Shown one piece after another: positions 46,413-57,274 of a stretch of DNA of 64,000 bases. The number at the start of each line of letters is the position of its first letter. Position 1 is the stretch's first letter. The stretch is from Enterococcus montenegrensis. Its GTDB lineage: Bacteria > Bacillota > Bacilli > Lactobacillales > Enterococcaceae. Below the pieces are notes generated by a model. That model was not told the origin of the DNA. It searched no databases and saw only the letters and a program-made list of their open reading frames with translations. The stretch lies in the NCBI RefSeq assembly GCF_029983095.1, contig NZ_CP120467.1, positions 2,526,501 through 2,590,500 of the forward strand. The letters are read 5' to 3'. Position numbers and translations under genes: made by a program.

Positions 46413-46455
46413 AAAAAAACTAGGACAAAAGCAAATGGGCTTTGTCCTAGTTTTT
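46413..46455. terminator. Terminator of the kinase operon
   Basis: AAACTAGGACAAA pairs with TTTGTCCTAGTTT across a 10-base loop, with T/A tails on both sides. It follows the kinase stop by about 25 bases. Confidence 0.93.
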
Positions 46456-46480
46456 CATCTTCTTTTAAATGAGTGATTAA

Positions 46481-48643
46481 TTAAGGTACTTCAATATCGC
46501 CAGCTCCACTAACAGCTTGGCTGTTTTCATGACCGTTGTCTCTTTGGAAATAAAAAGTAGCACTTTCACCTTTTTTGACCGTGACATCAATCGCTTCTTT
46601 ATGGGTATCATTTGGTGCTAAGGTAAAGTCAGCGACTTGCTTTTTCGTACCATTAGCATCCGTTAAAAAGACCTTCACTTGTTGATTTTTGGAGTCGTTT
46701 CCTTTGTAACTTGCCGATAAGTTCACTTTAAACGTCTCTGGCGCATCACTTTTATCTGGTCCTTTTGAGAGAATCACTTTGACTGTATCGCCAATTTTTA
46801 CCGTCTGCCCCGCCCCCGGTTCAGTTCTAATAACCTGATCTTTGGCAATAGTATCCGAAAATTCTTCAGCTTTCTCATAGTCCAAGCCATAATCTTTCAA
46901 CGTATTTTTGGCCTCTACATCAGACTTGCCGGCTAAGTCAGGTAACGTAATTTTGTCTGTCCCAAGGCTTACTGTCAGTATAATCTGGGTTTTATCTGGA
47001 ATAGCTTCTTGACCATCTTTGGGTGTTTGGGCGATAACTTGATTTGCAGGTGCTGTATCGCTGTAAGTTTCTTCTTTTTTAATTTGGGCTTCCTTAATCC
47101 CTTTTTCCATCAAATCATTTACAGCTTCGTTGTACGTGTAACCACTATAATCGATCAATGCTACCGGTTTAACACCACGGCTAACTGTTAAAACAACTTT
47201 TTGAGATTCTGGTGAAACTTTTTCTCCCTCAGTTGGGTTTTGGGAAATAATTTTGCCTTCTAGAACCGTATCACTGTACTCATCTTTACGGCTAATATTA
47301 CTTTCTTGGAAGCCAAGATTTTTTAACATCCGTAAAGCATCATCGTAGTTTTCTTCTGTAACATCTTTCATATCGATTTTTTCTTGGCCAATACTTTCGT
47401 AAATCGTGATCTCTGTTTTTTCTTTGACGACATTGCCAATTGCCGGATCTGTTTTTACTACTCGATCGGCTTCCACCGTTTCACTGGGGATTTTTTCTAC
47501 CTTGCCAGGTTTTAAACCGACTTGTTGCAGTTTTTCTTTTGCTGCGGCTACCGTCATCTCACTAACATCTGGCACAGTTACTTCACTTTTACCACCAGAA
47601 AAGAAGGCATAAGCTAAGCCGCCACATAATAAAACAAATAAAAGTATCGGAACTAGCCACCATTTACGTTTTTTCTTTGGTTTCTTTACTTGAGCATCCT
47701 CTTGTGGTTGTGATTTTTCTTGGGGTGGCGTTTGGGTAATTAATTCTTCTGGAATCGGCGTTAGTGCTTTCGTTGCATCATCCATTGCATGAGGTTGCCA
47801 CCTTGGTTCATTTAAACGCTCCGGATTTAAGACTGTCGCCAAGTCTTCTCGCATTTCATCTGCAGTTTTATAGCGATCGGCAGGATTTTTAGCCGTTGCA
47901 TGTAAAACGACATTTTCTAATGATTGTGGCAAGTTATGATCAAATGTCCGAATTGCAGGCATTTCTTCTTGAAAATGTTTTAAAGCAATCGTTACGGCTG
48001 ACTCTCCGTCAAAAGGCACCCGGCCGGTTAACATTTCATATAAAATAATTCCAATAGCGTAAATGTCTGACTGGTTGGTCGCCATGCTGCCACGAGCTTG
48101 CTCTGGTGATAAATAATGAACAGAGCCTAGCATTGTATTGGTTTGGGTAATCGACGTTTCCGTTAAAGCAATGGCAATTCCAAAGTCAGCAATTTTCACC
48201 ACACCGTCTTCATTAATCAAAATATTTTGCGGTTTTAAATCCCGATGAATAATGCGATGTTGATGGGCCAGCGCAATGGCACTTAAAATTTGCTGCATAA
48301 TCTCAACAACAGTGAGATAGGGAATAGGATAATTTTTTTTGATATATTGTTTCAAATCCATCCCTTTAACGTATTCCATCACTAAATACTGCATCCCGTC
48401 TTCTTCTCCCACATCGTAAACTGTCACGATATTCGGGTGAACAAGTTCTGTTGACGCTAGCGCTTCTCTTTGAAAGCGGCGAATCGCATCTTGATCGTTT
48501 TGGAAGTCAAAGCGTAAAATTTTAATCGCCACTTCGCGATCCAAAATCAAATCTTGGGCTAAAAAGACATTCGCCATACCACCGCTACCGATATTACCAA
48601 TTATTAAATAGCGGCCACTTAGTTTTTTACCAATTTCAATCAT
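46481..48643 (-). CDS. PASTA-domain serine/threonine kinase (IreK/PrkC/Stk)
   Basis: A transmembrane Ser/Thr kinase that senses wall status. The 720-residue protein has an N-terminal kinase domain (about 1-270) with [35 protein letters not shown] and SPEQARG. One membrane segment is near 333-353. Four PASTA repeats follow (from about 358 to 635), then a C-terminal beta-rich domain to the end. In enterococci the homologue IreK is known to affect cephalosporin tolerance. The start overlaps the phosphatase stop by 8 bases. In Bacillus rsgA comes next; here the pilus island intervenes. Confidence 0.95.
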   Translation of the reverse strand: MIEIGKKLSGRYLIIGNIGSGGMANVFLAQDLILDREVAIKILRFDFQNDQDAIRRFQREALASTELVHPNIVTVYDVGEEDGMQYLVMEYVKGMDLKQYIKKNYPIPYLTVVEIMQQILSAIALAHQHRIIHRDLKPQNILINEDGVVKIADFGIAIALTETSITQTNTMLGSVHYLSPEQARGSMATNQSDIYAIGIILYEMLTGRVPFDGESAVTIALKHFQEEMPAIRTFDHNLPQSLENVVLHATAKNPADRYKTADEMREDLATVLNPERLNEPRWQPHAMDDATKALTPIPEELITQTPPQEKSQPQEDAQVKKPKKKRKWWLVPILLFVLLCGGLAYAFFSGGKSEVTVPDVSEMTVAAAKEKLQQVGLKPGKVEKIPSETVEADRVVKTDPAIGNVVKEKTEITIYESIGQEKIDMKDVTEENYDDALRMLKNLGFQESNISRKDEYSDTVLEGKIISQNPTEGEKVSPESQKVVLTVSRGVKPVALIDYSGYTYNEAVNDLMEKGIKEAQIKKEETYSDTAPANQVIAQTPKDGQEAIPDKTQIILTVSLGTDKITLPDLAGKSDVEAKNTLKDYGLDYEKAEEFSDTIAKDQVIRTEPGAGQTVKIGDTVKVILSKGPDKSDAPETFKVNLSASYKGNDSKNQQVKVFLTDANGTKKQVADFTLAPNDTHKEAIDVTVKKGESATFYFQRDNGHENSQAVSGAGDIEVP

Positions 48644-49379
48644 GAGCACTGCCCCCAATTTCGATTAGTAAAACGGTAATATTATCCGCACCACCGGCGT
48701 CATTGGCCCCAGAAATTAATTTGGCCACTTTTTCATCCAGTGTAATGGGTTCATCAATAATCCATTTAATAACATCATCTGCTAGCATATTGGTTAAGCC
48801 ATCTGAAGCAAGTAACAGATAATCGCCAGCTTTGTAAAAATGACTGGCAATATCTACTTCCACTGATCCTGGCATCCCGACAGAGCGGGTCAACACATTA
48901 CGTCTAGGATGCGTTGCTGCCATTTCCTTTGTGATTTCACCAGAGCGCACCAACTCATTTACTAAAGAGTGATCTTCTGTCAGTTGGGTAATTTCGTGGT
49001 CCCGGACTAAATACATGCGGCTATCGCCAACATGTGCTAGTGCGAATTCCTCTTCAAAAACCGCCACACAAACAATTGTAGTCCCCATACCCTGCAGCTC
49101 TATTTTTTCTTGGCCTAAATTATAAACAGCTTCATTAGCATTTTGAATTGCCGCAACAAACCATGAACAAGCTTTTTCTGGCGAAGTGAGGGTAGTTTCT
49201 TGCCATTTTTCCCCCATACCTTCCACCGCCATTTTACTCGCCACATCTCCGGCTTGGTGTCCCCCCATGCCATCAGCTAAAATGGCTAAAGTAATACCGG
49301 CTTTATTTTTAAAAATAGCTACATAATCTTGATTGCTATTACGCTTTTTGCCTACATCCGTTTGAAAACTAATCTGCAT
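48636..49379 (-). CDS. PP2C-type protein phosphatase (IreP/PrpC/Stp)
   Basis: A 247-residue metal-dependent phosphatase that dephosphorylates the kinase and its substrates. The PP2C motifs are complete: [54 protein letters not shown] and DGLTNML...[10 protein letters not shown]. It follows rsmB by 9 bases and overlaps the kinase start, the standard rsmB-prpC-prkC order. It is cytosolic with no membrane segment. Confidence 0.96.
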   Translation of the reverse strand: MQISFQTDVGKKRNSNQDYVAIFKNKAGITLAILADGMGGHQAGDVASKMAVEGMGEKWQETTLTSPEKACSWFVAAIQNANEAVYNLGQEKIELQGMGTTIVCVAVFEEEFALAHVGDSRMYLVRDHEITQLTEDHSLVNELVRSGEITKEMAATHPRRNVLTRSVGMPGSVEVDIASHFYKAGDYLLLASDGLTNMLADDVIKWIIDEPITLDEKVAKLISGANDAGGADNITVLLIEIGGSAHD

Positions 49380-49388
49380 CTTGCCACC

Positions 49389-50753
49389 TCATTTTTCCTT
49401 TTTCAGACAACTAATGAAAAAACCGTCTGTCATAAAGTCCTGTGGATATAACGTCAACATTTCATCTACTAGTTTACTTGTGATACGTTCATTTGCAACT
49501 ACAGGTACCAATTTAAATTCAGGATGAGCTTGTAAAAAGCGTGCAACAACTTCTTGGTTTTCTTCTTTTAAAATGGTACACGTACTGTAAACCAGCAAGC
49601 CCCCAGGTTTTAATGTTTGCGCTACACTATTTAAAATTTCACCTTGAATAATCGGCAGGCGTTCAAAATCACTCGCTTGTTTTTGATATTTGATATCTGG
49701 TTTTCTACGCATTAAACCTAAACCAGAACAAGGTGCATCCACTAAAATACGATCAAAAGTTCCTGCTTCAAATTCTTCATGAGCTTCTCTGGCGTCTAAT
49801 TGTTGTGTCGTAACAACATCTTCTACGCGTAAACGGGCAGCATTTTCTTTAATGAGTTTCACTTTTTGGCTGTGAATATCTAATGCCGTCACTTTTCCTC
49901 CGGCTGTGGCATCAAGAAATGTTGCAATATGCGTTGTTTTTCCCCCAGGAGCAGCACACGCGTCTAAAACTTTCATCGCCGGTTCTATTTGCAAAGCTGG
50001 CGCAACGAGCATTGAACTTTCATCTTGTACGGTTAGTGCACCGTAATGAAAAAGTTGACTCCCCGCCAAAAAGCCCTTTTTAGCAACAATACCATAAGGA
50101 GATACGATGCTTTCTTCTGCTTTTATTCCATCTTCTGCTAAAGTCGCAATGGCTTCTGCGCGCGTAATACTACTAAGGTCCACCCGGGCAGAAACATGAC
50201 TAACTTCAAATAACGATAAGCCTAATTTACGAGTATTTTCTTCACCAATTTGTTGGACAAATCTTTCAGTCAACCACATCGGCATACTAATTTCTGTGGC
50301 TAATCGTTCTAAAGGATCCTCTATTGCGGCAATCTCTGGTACACCACGACGTTGCACGTTGCGTAAAACGCCGTTAACAAATTTGCCAATTCCAACATTT
50401 CCTCGCACTTTGGCAATTTCAGTGGCTTCATTTAAAATGGCGTGATCTGGCACTTTGTCTAAATAAAGTAATTGAAAAAGTGATAGGCGTAATAATAAAC
50501 GCACCCACGTATCAACTTTTTTAGCCCCTTTTAAAAAGGGGGACAAATAGTAATCTAATAGAAGTTGTCGGGAGATTGTCCCGTAAACAAGGCCGGTTAA
50601 AAGACGAGCATCTTTATCTGAAAGCTTCCCTTTTAAAATGGCATCATTGATTAACAAATTTGAATAAGCGCCGCCTTTTTCAACGCGTTCTAACGCATGC
50701 AATGCCACAAAACGCACTGATTTTTTCATGGATTTGGGAATTTTATTACTCAC
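49389..50753 (-). CDS. rsmB: 16S rRNA m5C967 methyltransferase RsmB
   Basis: A 454-residue rRNA cytosine-5 methyltransferase with an N-terminal NusB-like RNA-binding domain (about 1-150). The SAM-dependent domain has DACAAPGGKTTHIA, DAPCSGLG and the STCTILKEEN motif with the nucleophilic cysteine. Translation starts at GTG inside the end of fmt (8-base overlap), with GGAG 9 bases upstream. An ATG eight codons later is less likely given the overlap pattern. Confidence 0.95.
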   Translation of the reverse strand: MSNKIPKSMKKSVRFVALHALERVEKGGAYSNLLINDAILKGKLSDKDARLLTGLVYGTISRQLLLDYYLSPFLKGAKKVDTWVRLLLRLSLFQLLYLDKVPDHAILNEATEIAKVRGNVGIGKFVNGVLRNVQRRGVPEIAAIEDPLERLATEISMPMWLTERFVQQIGEENTRKLGLSLFEVSHVSARVDLSSITRAEAIATLAEDGIKAEESIVSPYGIVAKKGFLAGSQLFHYGALTVQDESSMLVAPALQIEPAMKVLDACAAPGGKTTHIATFLDATAGGKVTALDIHSQKVKLIKENAARLRVEDVVTTQQLDAREAHEEFEAGTFDRILVDAPCSGLGLMRRKPDIKYQKQASDFERLPIIQGEILNSVAQTLKPGGLLVYSTCTILKEENQEVVARFLQAHPEFKLVPVVANERITSKLVDEMLTLYPQDFMTDGFFISCLKKEK

Positions 50754-51690
50754 CTAATTTTTCTCCTTGCGCTACTTTTTGACCAACGCCATTTAAAAAG
50801 GCTTTGATATCTTGTTTACCTTTACCGGCAGGTTGCAGTTCATTCAGGGCTAAAACTGTGTTCTTGCCACAAGCTACCCACAATTGGTTTTTATCTTTTT
50901 TAATAATCGTACCTGGAACTTCTTGGGTCGTTTCCACTAGCGGTGTCACGTTCCAAATTTTCCACCGGACACCTTCATAAGTCGTAAAGGCAATCGGCCA
51001 AGGACGTAAGCCGCGAACTTGGTTATCAATGGCAACAGCTGTCTTTTGCCAGTCAATTTCTTCTTGTTGGCGACTAATATTCGGTGAAAAAGTCACTTCA
51101 TCTTCTTTTTGTGGGATTTTCGTCACATTACCTTTAATCAATTCCGGCAATGTTGCCAAAAGCAATTCTCTGCCTAATAAGCTTAATTTTTCAAACATCG
51201 TTCCCACATCATCTGTTTTTGTAATTGGGATTTCCGCCTGATTATAAATTGCACCAGCATCCATTTTTTTGATCATTTCCATAATCGTTACGCCAGTTTT
51301 GTCATCTCCATTCATAATGGCATAATGAACAGGCGCACCGCCACGATATTTTGGCAACAAGGAAGCATGAACATTAATTGCACCAAGTCGCGGAATTTGC
51401 AATAATTTTTCCGGTAAAAATTGACCAAAGGCAGCTGTCACAATTAAATCTGGTGCCAATTCGGCAATTTTAGCCATCTCAGGTGAACCACTAATTTTTT
51501 CTGGTTGTAAAACTAACAGGTCATGTTTTAAAGCTGCGGCTTTCACTGGCGGCGGTGTAATGACGTGCTTACGCCCTACTGGACGATCTGGTTGTGTGAC
51601 AACTGCCTGCACGTCATACCCTGCCGCTAATAGACCTTCTAAAATCGGTACAGAAAAAGCCGGTGTTCCCATAAAAACAATTTTAGTCAT
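50746..51690 (-). CDS. fmt: Methionyl-tRNA formyltransferase
   Basis: Formylates initiator Met-tRNA, giving fMet at protein N-termini. The 314-residue protein begins MTKIVFMGTPAFSVPIL and contains the formyl-binding loop HASLLPKYRGGAPVHYAI. The C-terminal OB-like domain follows. An ATG two codons upstream is closer to GGAGGAG than usual, so the downstream ATG at 51690 is chosen (7-base spacing). It overlaps def by 8 bases and rsmB by 8 bases. Confidence 0.96.
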   Translation of the reverse strand: MTKIVFMGTPAFSVPILEGLLAAGYDVQAVVTQPDRPVGRKHVITPPPVKAAALKHDLLVLQPEKISGSPEMAKIAELAPDLIVTAAFGQFLPEKLLQIPRLGAINVHASLLPKYRGGAPVHYAIMNGDDKTGVTIMEMIKKMDAGAIYNQAEIPITKTDDVGTMFEKLSLLGRELLLATLPELIKGNVTKIPQKEDEVTFSPNISRQQEEIDWQKTAVAIDNQVRGLRPWPIAFTTYEGVRWKIWNVTPLVETTQEVPGTIIKKDKNQLWVACGKNTVLALNELQPAGKGKQDIKAFLNGVGQKVAQGEKLGE

Positions 51691-52174
51691 CCTCATGCTC
51701 CTCCATATAGGTTTCTAAATCTTCTTCTTTAATGTAATCAATCACTTTATCGGTAAACAAAATACCGTGAAGGTGGTCAATCTCATGTTGGATTGCCCGT
51801 GAAAGATATCCGTCTGCTTCTACCTCCAGCTCATCGCCTTCGCGATCATAAAAACGAACTGTAATAAGGTCGTATCGCTTGACGGTACCATAGACATGGG
51901 GAATACTCAAACAGCCTTCCACATCAATTGTACTACCCTTTTTTGAAATAATTTTAGGATTGATCATTTCAAAACGTTCTTCTTCATCCAACTCGACAAT
52001 CGCAACTTGCAGATTTTTGCCAACCTGTGGTGCGGCGATGCCAATTCCATCATGAGCCAGCATTGTTTCATGCATTTTATCAATCATCATGACTAATTCA
52101 TCGGTAATTTCGGTTACTTCTTTATTTTCTTGCCGTAAGCGGCGATCTGGATCTAATAAAATTGGATAAGGCAT
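51683..52174 (-). CDS. def: Peptide deformylase
   Basis: Removes the formyl group from nascent proteins. The 163-residue metalloenzyme has motif 1 GIGIAAPQVG, motif 2 EGCLSIP and motif 3 QHEIDHLHG with the metal-binding histidines. The start is the ATG after AGGAGTAAAT; an earlier in-frame ATG is discounted. The upstream neighbour is priA, and fmt overlaps the 3' end. Confidence 0.97.
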   Translation of the reverse strand: MPYPILLDPDRRLRQENKEVTEITDELVMMIDKMHETMLAHDGIGIAAPQVGKNLQVAIVELDEEERFEMINPKIISKKGSTIDVEGCLSIPHVYGTVKRYDLITVRFYDREGDELEVEADGYLSRAIQHEIDHLHGILFTDKVIDYIKEEDLETYMEEHEDD

Positions 52175-52233
52175 ATTTACTCCTAACTTTTCTGGTAGCA
52201 TTTTTTTACAAAGTCTGCTACGAACACTCGCAA

Positions 52234-54639
52234 CTAAATAAAATTCAAAGGTTCATTATCAATTGAAACGTAGAGTCCTTTTTTCTGATCTATTTGACTC
52301 TCGTCTAAAATTTGTTCTAAGAGCGGTTTTAAAGCTGGCTCGTTTTTGTATTTAATAATAATTTGATAATAATAGCGGTTTTTAATCCGCATAATGGCAC
52401 TAGGTGTTGGCCCTAGCAATAACGCGTTGGGACTAAGGGCTGCTTGTAATTGTCGCGCCAATTGAAAACTTTTTTGTGCTGCTTGTACTTCTGTTTCGTG
52501 ACTCACCGTTAATTTCACGGTGAAATAATAAGGGGGGTACCCCGCTTGATGCCGCATACGCATCTCTTGTTGGTAAAAACGCTCGTAGTCTTGGGCTTTA
52601 GCTAAAGAAATGGCGTAGTGTTCTGGATTGAAGGTTTGAATCACAACTTCGCCAGCCTTTTGCGCACGACCAGCGCGACCACTAACTTGCGTCAAGAGCT
52701 GAAAGGTTCGTTCACTGGAACGAAAATCTGGCAAGTTTAGGGCTGTATCTGCGTTCAACACACCCACTAGAGTGATGTCTGGAAAATCCAAACCCTTGGC
52801 AATCATTTGGGTTCCTAATAAAATATCCGCTTTTTTCTCGCCAAAAGCAGTCAAAATTTTTTCATGGGCGCCTTTTTTACGGGTTGTATCAACATCCATC
52901 CGTAAAATTCGCGCTTCTGGTAATAATTCTTGCAGTTCTGCTTCCACTTTTTGTGTCCCTGTACCGTAATAACTAATTTTTTTACTACCGCACTCCGGAC
53001 ATTTATGGGGAATAGCTTCTTCATGACCACAATAATGGCAACGCATCGTTTTCGTATCCATGTGTAAGGTCAATGAAATATCACAGTTCGGACAATCAAG
53101 GACATAACCACAATCGCGGCACATCATAAAAGAAGAATAACCTCTGCGATTTAACAATAAAACAATCTGCTCATTTTTTGCCAAACGATCTTGCATCTTT
53201 TCTTGCAATGTTAAAGAAAAAGAAGTCATATTGCCTTTGCTGTATTCGTCTTTTAAATCAACGATCTCAATTGTAGGCAAGTTAGCATTGGGATTAGCTC
53301 GTTTTTGTAATGGCAACAACGTATAGACTTTTTTTTGTGCACGAGCTCGGGATTCCAAAGAAGGCGTTGCGCTTCCTAAAATGACCGGACACTTGTGATA
53401 ACGACTGCGCCAAATGGCCAAATCACGGGCGTGGTAGCGGGGGGCTTCTTCTTGTTTATAGGTTGCTTCATGCTCTTCATCGACAATGATTAAGCCGATA
53501 TTTTCTAGTGGGGCAAAAATGGCCGAACGAGCACCAACGACAACTTGTGCCTCACCTCGTTCAATTTTGCGCCACTCATCATAGCGCTCTCCTTGGGATA
53601 GACCACTGTGTAAGACTGCCACCGCATCCCCTAAGCGACTTTTAAAACGCTCCACCATTTGCGGTGTTAACGCAATTTCTGGTACTAACATCATCGCGGT
53701 CTTGTCGTCTTTTAAAACCTGCTGGATAGCTTGCAAATACACTTCGGTTTTGCCACTGCCGGTAATTCCTTCTAATAAGAAAGTCTCAGCTTGTTTTTTT
53801 TTATAAGCAGCTAAAATTTTTGCGACCGCCATTTCTTGTTCCTCATTTAAGACAAAATTAGTAGTCGTTTCAAACTCATGCTCAGCAAAAGGATCGCGAT
53901 ACGTTTCTGTTTCAAAGAGTTCTAGCCAACCATCTTTTGCCCCTTGATTCAAATGAGCAGTCGTTAGACCTAACGCCGTAAAATATTTTACTGGCAGTTC
54001 TTCTTTTTGTGCAGCTAGAATTTCTAAAAGCTGGGCTTTTCGCAAAGACCCCTTACGCAGCGTGGGGAATATTTCCTCAGCTTTTTTTGCATCAACTAAT
54101 GCCTTCACCATCCGGACAGTTTTCACGCGATTTTTATTATGGACTTCATAACGAATATCCACAATGCCCGCTTGTCGAAATTTCATTAATTTAGGTAAGT
54201 GCCCATTTTTTTGCGCTTCGTCGTAATCAATTTCACCACTTGCTGGAAAATAGTGGGCCGCTTCACTTTTTTTATCCACTAAAAGAATCGTTTTTTTGTA
54301 TTCTGCCTTCATCACACTCGGCAGCATTGTCTGTAAACAAGTGATTTTAAAGGCATAGGTTGTTTCTTTCATATAATCAGCCAAGGCCAATAATTCTGTA
54401 TTCAAAACCGGCGCAATATCTAATAGGCGAACAATTGGCTTAAGCCGTTCATCTAAAGTTTTCGTTTCACTTATATCCACCACAAACCCTTGGATATGAC
54501 GATTGCCATTACCAAAAGGGACTTCAACACGCATCCCTTTTTTTACCACCGGTTGTAAATCAGCCGGAATTAAATATGTAAACGGCTGATCTGTTTGCAT
54601 CGTTGGTACATCCACGATGACTTCTGCTAGAGGATACAT
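52234..54639 (-). CDS. priA: Primosomal replication restart helicase PriA
   Basis: Reloads the replisome at stalled forks. The 801-residue helicase has an N-terminal DNA-binding domain, Walker A GITGSGKTEVYLQ near 290 and DEEH near 390. The zinc-binding insert has the CRDCGYVLDCPNC and CHYCGHEE...CPECG cysteine pairs. RSSERTFQLLTQVSGRAGR is the usual helicase motif. The ribosome site is AAGGAGGGG. It leads the priA-def-fmt-rsmB-phosphatase-kinase operon. Confidence 0.97.
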   Translation of the reverse strand: MYPLAEVIVDVPTMQTDQPFTYLIPADLQPVVKKGMRVEVPFGNGNRHIQGFVVDISETKTLDERLKPIVRLLDIAPVLNTELLALADYMKETTYAFKITCLQTMLPSVMKAEYKKTILLVDKKSEAAHYFPASGEIDYDEAQKNGHLPKLMKFRQAGIVDIRYEVHNKNRVKTVRMVKALVDAKKAEEIFPTLRKGSLRKAQLLEILAAQKEELPVKYFTALGLTTAHLNQGAKDGWLELFETETYRDPFAEHEFETTTNFVLNEEQEMAVAKILAAYKKKQAETFLLEGITGSGKTEVYLQAIQQVLKDDKTAMMLVPEIALTPQMVERFKSRLGDAVAVLHSGLSQGERYDEWRKIERGEAQVVVGARSAIFAPLENIGLIIVDEEHEATYKQEEAPRYHARDLAIWRSRYHKCPVILGSATPSLESRARAQKKVYTLLPLQKRANPNANLPTIEIVDLKDEYSKGNMTSFSLTLQEKMQDRLAKNEQIVLLLNRRGYSSFMMCRDCGYVLDCPNCDISLTLHMDTKTMRCHYCGHEEAIPHKCPECGSKKISYYGTGTQKVEAELQELLPEARILRMDVDTTRKKGAHEKILTAFGEKKADILLGTQMIAKGLDFPDITLVGVLNADTALNLPDFRSSERTFQLLTQVSGRAGRAQKAGEVVIQTFNPEHYAISLAKAQDYERFYQQEMRMRHQAGYPPYYFTVKLTVSHETEVQAAQKSFQLARQLQAALSPNALLLGPTPSAIMRIKNRYYYQIIIKYKNEPALKPLLEQILDESQIDQKKGLYVSIDNEPLNFI

Positions 54640-54664
54640 GTCACTTCCCCTCCTTCTCCGCTAT

Positions 54665-54693
54665 ATTCTACTAAAAATAGGAAAGTTTGTCTG
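54665..54693 (-). promoter_or_regulatory. Possible promoter for priA operon
   Basis: CAGACA, 18 bases, TAGAAT on the minus strand, about 25 bases before the priA start. It lies after the rpoZ terminator, which supports a new transcription unit here, but the match is moderate. Confidence 0.4.
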
Positions 54694-54802
54694 TTAATAA
54701 AGGAAAATTTAGAAATTGCCATTAAACCACATAAGAAAAGCTTTGTAAACTCGCTTAGCGCTTAGCTAAGGCCGTGTACACTTTAGTTGAATGGTAATTG
54801 CC

Positions 54803-54845
54803 AAAAAATGTGGCACGCTGTATGAATACAACATGCCACATCTTT
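54803..54845. terminator. Terminator of gmk-rpoZ
   Basis: ATGTGGCA with inner TGTAT pairs with ATACA and TGCCACAT, containing wobbles, followed on the minus strand by T6. It starts 13 bases past the rpoZ stop. Confidence 0.92.
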
Positions 54846-54858
54846 TGTCTATATAAGT

Positions 54859-55164
54859 CTATAAGTTTTGTTCTTCACGAATACGAGCTTCTAATTCTTG
54901 TTGTTCTCGTTTTTGTACCGCTTGGTTTTCTTCTTGTTCCATTTTCAAACGTGCTCGTTTTACTTCTGGATGAGGATCGTTAACCAATGTTTCCGCATCA
55001 ATTTCTTCTAGCGCACGGCCAACGTTTTTAACAGATTCAAATTGATCCAACGTTGGTTTAGCCCCTGCATCTAATTCATGGGCGCGTTTAGCTGATAAAA
55101 TTACTAATGAATATTTTGAGTTTACTCGATCTAATAATGAGTCGATAGATGGGCGTAGCATCAT
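54859..55164 (-). CDS. rpoZ: RNA polymerase omega subunit
   Basis: A 101-residue small subunit that aids RNA polymerase assembly. It starts [20 protein letters not shown], followed by [11 protein letters not shown], the conserved core of omega. The C-terminal third is Glu/Gln-rich and probably helical. It is 5 bases after gmk, and AAAGGAG lies at the end of gmk. Confidence 0.95.
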   Translation of the reverse strand: MMLRPSIDSLLDRVNSKYSLVILSAKRAHELDAGAKPTLDQFESVKNVGRALEEIDAETLVNDPHPEVKRARLKMEQEENQAVQKREQQELEARIREEQNL

Positions 55165-55169
55165 TTTGA

Positions 55170-55796
<627 letters not shown>

Positions 55797-55851
55797 TCAC
55801 TTCTTGTTTGCTGGTCAACTTTTACTTTACGCAAATTTTAACAGTGATTCT

Positions 55852-55857
55852 ATTATA
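55852..55857 (-). promoter_or_regulatory. -10 box upstream of gmk
   Basis: TATAAT on the minus strand, about 70 bases before the gmk start, downstream of a terminator. The best -35 candidate, TAGCAA at 17 bases, is weak. Confidence 0.45.
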
Positions 55858-55889
55858 GACGCAAACGTCCAAAATTGCTACCTTTGAAT

Positions 55890-55927
55890 AAAAAGTGCTG
55901 TTTTTTGTTTCAAACAGCTTTTTTATT
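55890..55927. terminator. Terminator between the 56-kb small gene and gmk
   Basis: GCTGTT pairs with AACAGC, flanked by T and A runs on both sides. It can end the yicC transcript and separates it from gmk, unlike in Bacillus where they are linked. Confidence 0.75.
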
Positions 55928-56035
55928 AAAAAAAGCTTATTTTGAGTAAAAAAACTTGGCAAATTTCCTTAGCTTTTGTGCCATCAGGGGCTGATTTTTG
56001 AAAACTCGTTATTTTCCTTATCCTTTAAAAATAAT

Positions 56036-56317
56036 TTAAAATCCCATATTGGATAATGTATTAACAATCGTCGTAAACTCATCTTTACGTTTTTGATTTG
56101 TATCGATTGGATCAGCGACTTCTTCAACATCCGTTCGCGTAATAAATTTTCGTTCCAAAATGACATTCGTTTCATTTACCATCAAAAATAATTGTTCAGG
56201 TGTAACTTTGACACAAGCATCTTGCCATGCTTCAAAAGGCGCTTGTTCAGAAGGCACCCCTCGTTTTATGACAGCGCGACCGGAAACTTCATGGAAAGTA
56301 ATATCATAATATTTCAT
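56036..56317 (-). CDS. Uncharacterised small protein downstream of yicC
   Basis: A 93-residue protein I do not recognise. It begins MKYYDITFHEVSGRAVIKRG and has an acidic middle region and no membrane segment or signal peptide. AAAGGATG lies 11 bases before the ATG. The neighbours are yicC upstream and gmk downstream. In Bacillus the gene in this place is remA (a DNA-binding regulator of about 90 residues), but I see no sequence resemblance, so position alone should not name it. Confidence 0.75.
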   Translation of the reverse strand: MKYYDITFHEVSGRAVIKRGVPSEQAPFEAWQDACVKVTPEQLFLMVNETNVILERKFITRTDVEEVADPIDTNQKRKDEFTTIVNTLSNMGF

Positions 56318-56376
56318 TTTAATTCATCCTTTCTAAACCAATTTTTTTATTTAACTTATTTTGGTATCACATACTG

Positions 56377-57261
56377 TTATTCAATATTTTGCACCTGTTC
56401 ACGAATTTTTTCCACGATTGTTTTCATTTGTACGACAAATTCCTTAATTTCAATTGCCGAACTTTTGGAGCCAATGGTATTGATTTCACGATTCATTTCT
56501 TGAATAAGAAAATCTAATTCTCTTCCTACGGCCTCTTCTTTTTGTAAAATAGCAGCAAATTTTTGCAAATGAATCGCCAAGCGATCCAATTCTTCATGGA
56601 TGTCCCCACGTTCAATTAATAACGCCATCTCGGTTAATAACCGTTCTTGATCGACTTGATTTCCAAGATATTCTTGCAATTTTTGCTCGAAACGTGTTTT
56701 AAAGGTCTCTTCGAAGGTTTTATTAAATTGTTTTAACAGTTCCAATTGTCCTGAAAGTGCCTGTGCGTTTTCTGTTAAAATCGCTAAAATGGCTGCTCCT
56801 TCTTGTTGACGGCTAGTATTTAATGCCTCAGTCGCTTGACTTACGGCTGCCACCACGAAGGATTCTAATTGCGTATTATCTGCTTTATCTTGCTTTACCT
56901 CCACATAATCAGGCAGCGTTATGACTTGCTCTAAAATTCTGGCCACCGATACTTGCGGTTCTCCATAACGAGCAGCAGCTTCTCTTTGCAATTCATTCAC
57001 CAGTTTGTCTACAAGCGGCCAATGAATCATCACCTCTTTATTGGTATCACCCAGTTCATTAATGGTGACAAAGACCTCTACTCGCCCTCTTTGGACCGAT
57101 TTTTTCACGGTTTGGCGAATACTATTTTCCAATTCATTAATTTGTTTGGGGTTGCGAATTTGCAAATCTAAAAAGCGATGATTGACACTTTTTATTTCGA
57201 CTTCCACTTGGTAAGCTGAACTTTCTACGCTGGCTTTACCAAAACCTGTCATACTCTTCAT
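56377..57261 (-). CDS. yicC: YicC/YloC-family endoribonuclease
   Basis: A 294-residue protein that starts MKSMTGFGKAS and ends in the helical, DUF1732-type region (EMNREINTIGSKSS). YicC proteins have been described as ribonucleases acting on some small RNAs. The gene precedes the small unknown gene and gmk, as in many Firmicutes. It is the second gene after the YdbC-like gene, with a 14-base gap. Confidence 0.93.
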   Translation of the reverse strand: MKSMTGFGKASVESSAYQVEVEIKSVNHRFLDLQIRNPKQINELENSIRQTVKKSVQRGRVEVFVTINELGDTNKEVMIHWPLVDKLVNELQREAAARYGEPQVSVARILEQVITLPDYVEVKQDKADNTQLESFVVAAVSQATEALNTSRQQEGAAILAILTENAQALSGQLELLKQFNKTFEETFKTRFEQKLQEYLGNQVDQERLLTEMALLIERGDIHEELDRLAIHLQKFAAILQKEEAVGRELDFLIQEMNREINTIGSKSSAIEIKEFVVQMKTIVEKIREQVQNIE

Positions 57262-57274
57262 ATTTTTTTGGCTC

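Noticed and set aside
30055..46480. Transposon ends or attachment sites bordering the pilus island
   Set aside because: Reading both borders gave no matching direct repeats, integrase or transposase; only terminators were found.
56036..56317. RemA homologue by position next to gmk
   Set aside because: Length is similar, but the sequence shows no resemblance to RemA that I can see.
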